Positions 44,301 through 51,615 of a DNA stretch of 64,000 nucleotides are shown piece by piece. The notes under the pieces were generated by a model. That model ran no database searches and was not told the origin of the DNA. It saw only the letters and a list, made by a program, of their open reading frames with translations. How positions within the stretch are numbered: the stretch's first letter is position 1; each line of letters begins with the position of its first letter. A program made the translations under genes and the position numbers. The stretch comes from Dethiosulfatarculus sandiegensis (GTDB taxonomy: Bacteria > Desulfobacterota > Desulfarculia > Desulfarculales > Desulfarculaceae). The stretch covers positions 248,001 through 312,000 of the forward strand of contig NZ_AZAC01000001.1 of NCBI RefSeq assembly GCF_000931935.2, read 5' to 3'.

Positions 44301-45201
44301 GGCCCTGGCCCTGGAAAGGACCCGCAAAAGGGCTGCTTTGAAAAAAGCGCTTAAAAACGGCAAGGCCTATTTGGAAAGCGGTTTTCCCAATAAGGCCAAG
44401 AGTGAATTCGTCAAGGCCCTTGAGCTTGAGTCGGGGAACAAGGAGGCCGAAAAGGGGCTTGAAAAGGCGGAAGCCGGAATAAAGGCCAAGAGCAAACCCA
44501 AATCCAAACCCGAAACCGAAACCGAGGTGGCTGTTAAGTCAGAACCAAGGGTAAAGCCTGACAAATCATCTGGAGGCAAAGCCAAAGGCAAGGTTACCCA
44601 AACTTCCTCAGTGAAAGCCGTTAATGTCTCTGACGACCAAAGGCGGCAGGCAAATCTGGCCTTTACCCAAGGTTCAAATTATTTCAACACCGGCAAATAT
44701 GCAGATGCGGCCAGGGAGTTTGAAACCTATCTTATGGTGTTTCCCAACGACGGCACAGCCAAGAAAAATCTGGCCCAGGCCAAACGCATGGCCCATGAGG
44801 TGCGTTACGGCAGCCTGATCGTAAACTGCATACCCCGGGCAGAGGTATATGTGGACGGCCAAAAAAAAGGCCGCACCCCCCTGACCCTGCGGGAGGTTCT
44901 GGTTGGTCGGCGCAAGATTGAGGTGAGGGCCTTGGGCGGCAGCTCGCAAAAGACCGTCAATGTCAAAAGCCGCACGGAAACCAAGGTGCCCTTCAGCCTT
45001 TACGGCGGGGCGGTGGAGATTAAATCTTCTTCCATAGCCCAGGTTTATTTTCAAGGCCAGAATATGGGGCAAACCCCCTTTGTCATGAGCAATCTTCCCT
45101 TGGGAGACCAGGTTTTCACCTTGCGTCTGGCAGGCGGCAGGGAATTGCGGCGTAAAGTCACCTTAAGGGCCGATAAGGTCGTACAGATAAGGGGCGACTG
45201 A
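41386..45201 (+). CDS. Ser/Thr protein kinase with TPR repeats and PEGA domains
   Basis: 1271 residues; GTG start at 41386 with AAGGA upstream. The kinase domain (13-280) is complete: G-loop GRGGMAEVYLA, Lys43 in AVKVLP, catalytic HRDIKPDN (Asp137), DFG at 155-157, and GTFMGTVHYSSPEQ activation segment. TPR-like units are before the membrane at ~285-470. A transmembrane helix spans ~540-563. Outside are at least six closely similar TPR repeats with the pattern ELD-Q-AE..FK..L.L.PG-AP....L, alternating with charged helices, then more TPRs to ~1135. The C-terminus has two PEGA domains (SLIVNCIPRAEVYVDGQKKG; VEIKSSSIAQVYFQGQNMG), usually envelope-binding. It is a predicted transmembrane sensor kinase; the FHA protein upstream is a plausible substrate reader. 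Confidence 0.93.
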   Translation: MQNQNLEGRRLGKYRLDSLLGRGGMAEVYLAMHEMLESRVAVKVLPSDLAQDRQMVERFLREARAAASLRHPNIIRIHDVGQDNGVNYFAMDYVEGAALSTLIASKGVLAEQETVRLSRQVLSALSDAHGAGIIHRDIKPDNVLIDNRGDAVVMDFGIAKASANTRFTQVGTFMGTVHYSSPEQARGMDVDACSDLYSWGIVMYEMATGNTPFKGEDTAAVFYQHVHEPPVPPDQVNPSVSPGLSDFILKLLEKEPQKRPQSADDALRMLNHLVGHPTRPPKSIPRVEARALALLNEARSQLEKGQWAASAALAEKAVSMDSESEMAREVLRQAKQEQDRDSKIFQLTAEAQACFAEGLFSQAARVISELVGVARDKKAALAWLEEAQARSADLSELEALLQKGRAFEAAGEFQQAETVYRGYRQTKGDHPLIVQAHNRLTNLKEDQTQVFELDASEATQNEAPPQVISPVDQDIPSGQPSVPIHDQTEVFSPMEHEGPSPSRTIALDRAGNGAEGKEEPSPAAWGGPQDKPVKKRGKLLYLILLLAFIVGASAVGTYWWLARGPEPEVDVSGDQPKVSVPEPEKQPPLPDKVVEVKPKPKPEPAPRADQLLARARESLESGELDQAEKGFKSVLSLDPNNQAARQGLSETAQRRESIYLNQVMLKVKDADDLLKAGELDRAEALYKEVLARRPGFAPAENGLQKVGSKKKELARQQESQLEAQKAENRAGQAVQKGEEFLQADELDQAEASFKEALGLKPGYAPADNGLQRVLARRKVLERLKEQEKVRAEALAKTEQFVRQGNAFLAKGELEQASEAYGKAIETTPGYAPATEGLNRVLRQRQARQAIRKEKELRLQTLLSDADEFMTQGRLDEAENALERARQLKPHLPVIAEKEAILKEARARIREEQEQKARAGELVIQGEEAIKAEEPQKALAAFQEALTKDPGNQKAVQGVARAKELQQELKRLEALALERTRKRAALKKALKNGKAYLESGFPNKAKSEFVKALELESGNKEAEKGLEKAEAGIKAKSKPKSKPETETEVAVKSEPRVKPDKSSGGKAKGKVTQTSSVKAVNVSDDQRRQANLAFTQGSNYFNTGKYADAAREFETYLMVFPNDGTAKKNLAQAKRMAHEVRYGSLIVNCIPRAEVYVDGQKKGRTPLTLREVLVGRRKIEVRALGGSSQKTVNVKSRTETKVPFSLYGGAVEIKSSSIAQVYFQGQNMGQTPFVMSNLPLGDQVFTLRLAGGRELRRKVTLRADKVVQIRGD

Positions 45202-45446
45202 TTTTTCCTTCCTTTTTCCGGCCGGTTTAGATTTTTTGTCCAAAGATAAAGCACCTCTTAAAATCCATGGCAACCCGGGCTGTGAAAAAGGTAGAATGAT
45301 TATTCATTCAATATGTTGGATCAGTTGTTCAGGTTTGTTTTTCATGGCGGTATGGTTGTAAATATCCCTTTTCGGACACATCTTTATCGTTAAGAGTTTA
45401 AGGGTGAGTTTTTCCGCCAAGGCAACCGGCGGATAAAGAGCGTCAT

Positions 45447-46058
45447 ATGATAAGTGAAAGACTTTCAAAAGTAGGGCGGGAGTTCAAACAGACTCTGGCC
45501 ATGAGAGATCCTGTGAGGGTGGATTCTCCGGGGGCCAAGCCTGCTGCCGTGTTAATGCCCCTTTGGGATGACGGTAAAGACATTCAGGTGATTTTTACCA
45601 AGCGTTCGGCTGCTTTGCCCCATCATGCCGGGCAGATTTCCTTTCCCGGAGGCATGAGGGACCCGGAGGACAAGGACACCAGCTTCACTGCTCTGAGAGA
45701 GACCGCCGAGGAGATAGGCGTGCCGCCCGCCCGGGTGGAGATTGTGGCCCGTCTGGACCAGACGGTGACCATCACCGATTTTGTGATCACCCCTTATGTG
45801 GGCATCTTGGATTTTAACGGAGATTTCGAGCTGAACCCCACCGAGGTGGACAGGCTGGTGATCACCCCGTTAAGCAAGGTTCTGGACTTCTCCCTTTATA
45901 AGCCTCGTGAAATAAAATGGCAGGGTATGGCTTTTCAGCAAAAGGCCCTGGAGCACAATGGGGATATTATCTGGGGCGCCACAGCCAGAATACTGTTGGA
46001 TCTTCTTTCCGCCTTGGGTGATGATGCCAAAAAGATTGTCTTTGCGGCGCTTAATTAG
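45447..46058 (+). CDS. NUDIX hydrolase, CoA pyrophosphatase type
   Basis: 203 residues. The NUDIX box reads GGMRDPEDKDTSFTALRETAEEIGV (68-92 region; only the G, RE and EE positions are catalytic) and the CoA-specific preceding motif LPHHAGQISFPGG is intact. Enzymes of this NudL-like group hydrolyse CoA and its oxidised or acylated forms to 3',5'-ADP and phosphopantetheine. The downstream WGATARILLDLLSAL segment is also typical. It stands between the kinase gene and tRNA-Pro. Confidence 0.9.
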   Translation: MISERLSKVGREFKQTLAMRDPVRVDSPGAKPAAVLMPLWDDGKDIQVIFTKRSAALPHHAGQISFPGGMRDPEDKDTSFTALRETAEEIGVPPARVEIVARLDQTVTITDFVITPYVGILDFNGDFELNPTEVDRLVITPLSKVLDFSLYKPREIKWQGMAFQQKALEHNGDIIWGATARILLDLLSALGDDAKKIVFAALN

Positions 46059-46129
46059 CGTTTCTCGACAAGAAGATTGAAAAAATTGGTGGACAGCCCA
46101 CCGACCCTAGTGTACTAATATCTCCTTGT

Positions 46130-46206
46130 CGGGACGTGGCTCAGTCTGGTAGAGCACTGCGTTCGGGACGCAGGGGTCGCTGGTTCAAATCCAGTCGTCC
46201 CGACCA
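46130..46206 (+). tRNA. tRNA-Pro (CGG)
   Basis: Cloverleaf with CGGGACG/CGTCCCG acceptor, anticodon stem CTGCG/CGCAG around TTCGGGA (anticodon CGG), GGTTCAAAT T-loop and an encoded CCA (46204-46206). Confidence 0.95.
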
Positions 46207-46224
46207 CAAGTCAAGTATTTTTTA

Positions 46225-46253
46225 AAAAGCCGGGGTTTCCCCCCGGCTTTTTT
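46225..46253 (+). terminator. rho-independent terminator after tRNA-Pro
   Basis: AAAAAGCCGGGG / CCCCGGCTTTTTT stem with a short TTTCC-type loop and a T-run. Confidence 0.85.
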
Positions 46254-46454
46254 ATTGCCCATCCCCTTCCTTAAGATTTAACCAATCAGCAATTGGAGTT
46301 AAATAGCACTCTTATCCAGGCTGCTTCAATGCAGGCCTGTTCCTTTGCGTGGGTTGTTAAATCTTTCCAACCCTATTTTTCTGCCGGGAAAATAAAGGCT
46401 CCCCTAAAGAAAATACACTTTAGCGTTATAATTTAAATAGGAATAGGAGGGTTT

Positions 46455-48512
46455 ATGTCTGGCAATGATACGCGGTCGCTGCCTTATCATTTGGCAGCAG
46501 TCAAGGAGGGTGAAAGGCGTTTTGAAAACGCTTTTCAGGGGATTTCCAGGATGATCCTGGAAGGCAACGTCCGGACAGTGACGGTGAACGGAAAAACCAC
46601 CTATGATTTTGAGGTGTTCCGCACCGGCCGCCGCCACATAATCGGTATGTTCAACGAGTTGAACAGCTTTGTTTCCTATGTAAAGGACGCGGCTGAAGGT
46701 GGATCTTCCAGAGAGATGGCCTATGTCCTGGTGGGTGAACCGGGAAACGGCAAAACCTTTTTTGTGGATTACCTTTGCCAGTGTTATCGCCGGTTTTTGA
46801 GCAAAGACGGCAACCGGAAATACACCTTTCGTTTTAACGGCCTGGAAAAATTGGAGACCTACGGCCATATCAAGGCGATCGAGTCCCAGACTTATGAAGA
46901 CCCCATGATTCTGGCCATGAATCTTTATGAAGATCCGGATATGAACAGGGAATATCTGGCCAAGGCCGGGTTCACGGATCAGCAGATAGATCTTCTGTAT
47001 GAGGACTACCGCCCCCTTGGGGCCTGCTCTGACTACATCTGGAAGGATTTGGCCGCGCACCTAGACGGCGATGTTCAGAAGATGCTTCAGCAGGTAGAGA
47101 TAGTTCCGGTTCCCTTGAGTGAATCATTGGGAACCGTCACCGGAAAATATCCGGCCAAGGACAAGATAACCTCTTCGGCTGTGGACCTTTTGGGTGAGGA
47201 GTCCATCCAAAGGCTTCTGCACATATCAGACACCAATAACCCCTATCGCTTTGACTTGAGAAGGGGCGCTTTGGCCAGGGTTGCCGGCGGGGGAGTTCAC
47301 TTCAGTGATGAGATCTTTAAAAACAAAAAGGACCTGATCCAGGTTTATCTCGGGGTTATCCAGAACCGCACTATTGAGATAGAGGGCTTCAAATGGCCCA
47401 TTGACACCTTGATAATTGCCACCAGCAACAATTCCGAGTTCAACAAGTTCATGGCCGAAAAGGAAGAGGCCCCCATTGTGGACCGCTGCCGCATCTCGTA
47501 TGTGTCCCACAATACGGATTACAAGCTGCAAAGGGAGCTCACCAACTATGCTATCGGCAGTGAAAGCCGCACCACGCTTACCAGGGAGGTTCTGCATCAG
47601 GATCCCAACCTGAATTACGCCGCCTCCACCGCGGTGGTGCTTTCCAGGTTGCCCCGTTCGGAAAAGCTCACCCCGGTGGAGACAATGAAGCTGGCGGCGG
47701 GTGAGGTGGCCGGTGAGAAAAGCATCAAGACCCTGGCCGAGGTCATAGACACCCTGAACCAGGACCCCAATATCATCAATCGGTTCGGCCAAAAGGGGAT
47801 GGGCCAGAGAAACCTGGGGCGGGCCATTCAGCTCATGGTGGAAAGCTCGGAGACCAACGAGGGCAAGTGCATGTTTGCCCACGATATCTTCAAGGCTCTG
47901 GACAGGATAATCCTGGACTATGTCACAGAAGCCAATGACCGGGCCAAATATCTGGAGGACTTAAAAATCGCCAAGACCCTCTACAGGGAGAGGGTCATGA
48001 CCGAGATGTTCAACGCCTATATGGACGAACCCCTGGCCGTTAAAAAAGACGTTTTGAACTATGTGAACATGATCATAGGCATTGACGCTGAAAACCTGGG
48101 CGCTGACCGGTTGTGGAAGTACAAGGACCCCCAGACCGGGGAACTCGTGGCGCTTAAGATTGACGAGCGCTTTATCAACAGCGTGGAAGAACGGTTGGAG
48201 CTGAAGACCGAAGAGCAGAGGGAATCTTTCCGCACTTCCATCAGAAAGATTTATGGCCAGAAGATCACCATGGATCCGTCCTATGACTTTATGGACAATC
48301 TGGAACTGGTCAAGGCAGTGACCGATGTGCGCCTGAAATCGGATATTGCCGGTGCGGGTAGCCTTATCGGGGCCCTGGCCAACCGCACAAACGAAGAGAA
48401 CCAAAAGCTCTATGATCGCATGATCAGCACCATGCTCGAAAAATTGGGTTACTGCCGAACCTGTGCCCAGAAAACCATAGAGTATTTCTGCACTCAGGAG
48501 GACGACAGCTGA
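46455..48512 (+). CDS. prkA: PrkA-family serine protein kinase / AAA-type ATPase
   Basis: 685 residues with AGGAGG before ATG. The N-terminal half is an AAA-type module with Walker A GEPGNGKT (94-101) and later GGGVHFSDEIFKNKKDLIQVYL and LIIATSNNSEFNKF motifs (sensor/Walker B region), as in PrkA/YeaG. The C-terminal ~200 residues match the PrkA family kinase domain. PrkA homologues work with YeaH and SpoVR proteins in starvation, stress or sporulation responses. Here all are present in order, followed by a second PrkA paralogue. The intergenic gaps are 64, 51 and 3 bases, indicating an operon. Confidence 0.93.
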   Translation: MSGNDTRSLPYHLAAVKEGERRFENAFQGISRMILEGNVRTVTVNGKTTYDFEVFRTGRRHIIGMFNELNSFVSYVKDAAEGGSSREMAYVLVGEPGNGKTFFVDYLCQCYRRFLSKDGNRKYTFRFNGLEKLETYGHIKAIESQTYEDPMILAMNLYEDPDMNREYLAKAGFTDQQIDLLYEDYRPLGACSDYIWKDLAAHLDGDVQKMLQQVEIVPVPLSESLGTVTGKYPAKDKITSSAVDLLGEESIQRLLHISDTNNPYRFDLRRGALARVAGGGVHFSDEIFKNKKDLIQVYLGVIQNRTIEIEGFKWPIDTLIIATSNNSEFNKFMAEKEEAPIVDRCRISYVSHNTDYKLQRELTNYAIGSESRTTLTREVLHQDPNLNYAASTAVVLSRLPRSEKLTPVETMKLAAGEVAGEKSIKTLAEVIDTLNQDPNIINRFGQKGMGQRNLGRAIQLMVESSETNEGKCMFAHDIFKALDRIILDYVTEANDRAKYLEDLKIAKTLYRERVMTEMFNAYMDEPLAVKKDVLNYVNMIIGIDAENLGADRLWKYKDPQTGELVALKIDERFINSVEERLELKTEEQRESFRTSIRKIYGQKITMDPSYDFMDNLELVKAVTDVRLKSDIAGAGSLIGALANRTNEENQKLYDRMISTMLEKLGYCRTCAQKTIEYFCTQEDDS

Positions 48513-48576
48513 GGCTTCTTGCTGTGACCTTTAGTCATGCTTCCGGTGATTATGGACCGGATCAGGGAAGGGGCGC

Positions 48577-49908
48577 ATGGCAAAACATGAGAAAAAACCG
48601 GCGGCCAGGCCTTTAGTGGGACTCGGTCTTTCAAGGCCCCGGCCTTTAGCCTGTCCCTTTGCCTTGGGGGCGGATGAGGTTTTTGCCCTGGCCAAGGACG
48701 GAGATCTTGACTCCCTTCAGGGGATGAATCGGGCCCAGTGGAGTTATCACGCCCGCATTCAGTCTATTGATGAACTTTTAGAACGGGACAAGCAAAGGGA
48801 AAAGGACGGTTTCCCCAGAAAGATAAGGGTGGGGAGGCTGATCAAGCCCGGTAAAAGCGGCAAGGAAAAGATAGTGGTGGTCCCCACCACTGTGGAAGAA
48901 AAATTTATCCATGACAAGATTCGCAGCGCCGAAGAAGAACAGGCCGGGGACTCGGGCGGCTCCGGTGAAGGGGAAGAGGGCGAGGTAATCGGCGAGGAGC
49001 CGGTGCACGGCGATTCCCCGGCAGGCGGACCCGGCGGTGAAGGCGGCGGCCCCCATGAAATGGAGTCCAGCGCCTATGATCTGGGCCGCATCCTGACCGA
49101 GCAGTTCGAGCTGCCGAATCTGCAGGATAAAGGGAAAAAGAGGTCCCTCACCAACTATACTTATGACCTGACCGACAGAAACCGGGGCTCGGGGCAGGTG
49201 CTCGATAAAAAGGCCACCTTAAGGCGGATCGTGCGCACCAATATCGCATTGGGCCGTCTGCCCGACCCAAACGACATAGACACAACCGGTTTTCTCATCT
49301 CTCCCGACGATATGGTCTACAGGGTTCTTTCCAGGGAGATTGACTATGAATCCCAGGCTATGGTCTTTTTCCTCAGGGACTACTCCGGTTCCATGAGCGG
49401 CAAACCCACCGATCTGGTGGTCTCCCAGCATGTGCTGATCTACTCCTGGCTTTTGTATCAGTATGCCAAACAGGTGGAAACCCGTTTTATCCTCCATGAC
49501 ACAGAAGCCAAGGAAGTGCCGGATTTCTTCACCTACTACAATTCAGCTGTGGCGGGGGGCACCAAGGTGGTCAGCGCCTACCGCCTGGTTAACGAGATAG
49601 TCAAAAACGAGAACCTGGAGCCGGATTACAACATCTATGTGTTCCATGGCACAGACGGTGATGACTGGGACACCGAAGGCAAGGAGACGGTGCCTGAACT
49701 CACCAAGATGCTTAAATTTTCCAATCGGGTGGGGGTCACCATAGCCGGTTCGTCCAGGATTGCGGCCGGCAGGACCAACCTGGAGCTGGTGCTGAACCGG
49801 TCCAAACTGCTCAAGGACTCTCCGGACCAGCTTCGCATGGATGTGATCAAAGAAGACGCGGATGAAGCAAGGTTGATCGAAGGAATTAAAAAGCTCATCT
49901 CCGAGTAA
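48577..49908 (+). CDS. YeaH/YhbH family protein (DUF444, VWA-like)
   Basis: 443 residues. The N-terminal part has a basic, YhbH-like stretch (YHARIQSIDELLERDKQREK, RVGRLIKPGKSGKEK) then an acidic Gly/Glu-rich linker (~120-165, GDSGGSGEGEEGEVIGEEP). The C-terminal half is DUF444 with a von Willebrand A-type metal site: MVFFLRDYSGSMSGK, and FHGTDGDDWD later. In E. coli YeaH is coupled to YeaG (PrkA); the Bacillus homologue YhbH is regulated in sporulation. It follows prkA directly and precedes spoVR. Confidence 0.92.
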   Translation: MAKHEKKPAARPLVGLGLSRPRPLACPFALGADEVFALAKDGDLDSLQGMNRAQWSYHARIQSIDELLERDKQREKDGFPRKIRVGRLIKPGKSGKEKIVVVPTTVEEKFIHDKIRSAEEEQAGDSGGSGEGEEGEVIGEEPVHGDSPAGGPGGEGGGPHEMESSAYDLGRILTEQFELPNLQDKGKKRSLTNYTYDLTDRNRGSGQVLDKKATLRRIVRTNIALGRLPDPNDIDTTGFLISPDDMVYRVLSREIDYESQAMVFFLRDYSGSMSGKPTDLVVSQHVLIYSWLLYQYAKQVETRFILHDTEAKEVPDFFTYYNSAVAGGTKVVSAYRLVNEIVKNENLEPDYNIYVFHGTDGDDWDTEGKETVPELTKMLKFSNRVGVTIAGSSRIAAGRTNLELVLNRSKLLKDSPDQLRMDVIKEDADEARLIEGIKKLISE

Positions 49909-49959
49909 AAGGGCGGGCAAGGGGGCTTTAAGCCCGGCCGCCCGGAAAAGAAGCGGACG

Positions 49960-51612
49960 ATGGAACTGATAGATCAACATACCAAAAAGGTCATGGAGGG
50001 CTGCAAGGAAAGGGCCCGTCAAGCGGGACTTGACTTCCACGATGAGACCCTGGAATACATTGTCAGCAACCGGGATCTCCTGGAGCTCTCCCCCAAGATG
50101 ATGATACCCACCCTGTACGACTACTGGGTTCACGATGTTGAAGTGCTCAAGGAAAGGGGAAAGTATGAGCTTTACCCGGTCAACCCTTATGAAACCGTCA
50201 TAAACACCAGGCCTGCAATAAGTTTTTATAATGACAACAACCCGGACTGGTTGAATGTGATGATCTTCTACCATGTCCTGGCCCATATCGACCTTTTTCA
50301 GAACAACCTTTTCTACCGGGGCACCTGGGATTACGATTTCACCGGTCGCGCCTTGTCGGACAAAAGGTTGATCGCCCGTTTGCGTTCTCAAAAGGGGCGC
50401 TGGGTGGATTATGTGATTGAGTTTGCCCGGGGGGTGGATAACCTGGTGGGTTATTATCACCAGCTTGGCCTTTTGCAGGAAGCGGTGATTAAAAACGGAA
50501 ACGAACGACTTGATTATTATTTCGATGTCTTTTTACAGGCGGGTGGAGAAATCAGCGTCAGCGAGTATGTGGAAAAGGTCGAAAAATACAACCAGTGTAA
50601 GCGGGAGCACGGAGAGTTGGGTGAAGAGGTTTTCTTTGATGAGATAAAGAAAAAACACCCCGAGTTTGAGGCCAGTTTTGAGAAATATAAAAGGGGAAAA
50701 AGAATCTCTCGTTTGGACCCAATGGAATTTATTATGGAATATTCGCCTTTTCTGGCCAAAAAGGAGAATCGCTGGATGAAACCCGTGCTGGAGGTGGTGC
50801 GCAATACATCGCTTTTTTTCCAGCCCCAGATCAGAACCAAGATATTGAACGAAGGCTGGGCCAGCTATTGGCATGAAGTCTTGTTTCTCAAAGATGACCG
50901 CATTAAGGGAAACGAGGTTAATTTTGCCCGGGTAAACGCCTACGTAACTTCCCTGCCCAGGGTTGGGCTCAATCCCTATGCCCTGGGAATGCGCCTTTTC
51001 AGCCATATCAAGGAATATGGAGACAAGGGAAAGATATCTCTGGATTTTGACCGGCTGAAGGATTCCAAGTCCCGTGACGAATACGATAAAAAGCTTGGCC
51101 AGGGGATGGACTGCATTTTTCAAATCCGTGAAAATATGTGTGATTTTACGTTCATACAGAAGTTTGTGGATCAGGACTTTGTGGATAAATACAAGCTTTT
51201 CGTAAGCGGTAAAAGGCTGAATCGCACCAAGATGGTCTGGGAATATTATGTGAAGTCCAGGAATGCAAAAGACTACCGGGAAATGCTTATTGACGGGCTT
51301 TATCATCCGCCCAAAATCGAAGTTATGCCTGAAAAGGCCAAAGAGGGTGCAATCTATTTAAACCACCGATTTGAAGGCAAGCCCCTGGTTAAGGATTTTA
51401 TTGCCAACACAATGATCGGATTGGAGTTTTTGTGGGGCGGGCCGGTTCAGTTGGAAACCAGCGAGGTGGCCCCGCCGACCATTCCTTCGGCAGGCAACCT
51501 GCCGACCGGGGTTAATATCCCGGGCCAGGCTAAAAGCAAGGAAAAGATAATCTGGCAAAGGGTGCTCTACACCATGGACAAAAAGAAACTGTCCAGAAAG
51601 GTGGTTGGTTGA
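49960..51612 (+). CDS. spoVR: SpoVR family protein
   Basis: 550 residues, typical of SpoVR/YcgB. Family motifs include YDYWVHDVEVLKERGKYELYPVN, ISFYNDNNPDWLNVMIFYHVLAHIDLFQNN with the conserved HxxxH-like histidines, TKILNEGWASYWHEV, NPYALGMRLFSHI and DFTFIQKFVDQDFVDKY. SpoVR is required for spore cortex formation in Bacillus; in non-sporulators it is part of stress or starvation modules with PrkA and YeaH. Its stop is three bases before the start of the second PrkA gene. Confidence 0.94.
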   Translation: MELIDQHTKKVMEGCKERARQAGLDFHDETLEYIVSNRDLLELSPKMMIPTLYDYWVHDVEVLKERGKYELYPVNPYETVINTRPAISFYNDNNPDWLNVMIFYHVLAHIDLFQNNLFYRGTWDYDFTGRALSDKRLIARLRSQKGRWVDYVIEFARGVDNLVGYYHQLGLLQEAVIKNGNERLDYYFDVFLQAGGEISVSEYVEKVEKYNQCKREHGELGEEVFFDEIKKKHPEFEASFEKYKRGKRISRLDPMEFIMEYSPFLAKKENRWMKPVLEVVRNTSLFFQPQIRTKILNEGWASYWHEVLFLKDDRIKGNEVNFARVNAYVTSLPRVGLNPYALGMRLFSHIKEYGDKGKISLDFDRLKDSKSRDEYDKKLGQGMDCIFQIRENMCDFTFIQKFVDQDFVDKYKLFVSGKRLNRTKMVWEYYVKSRNAKDYREMLIDGLYHPPKIEVMPEKAKEGAIYLNHRFEGKPLVKDFIANTMIGLEFLWGGPVQLETSEVAPPTIPSAGNLPTGVNIPGQAKSKEKIIWQRVLYTMDKKKLSRKVVG

Positions 51613-51615
51613 GCC

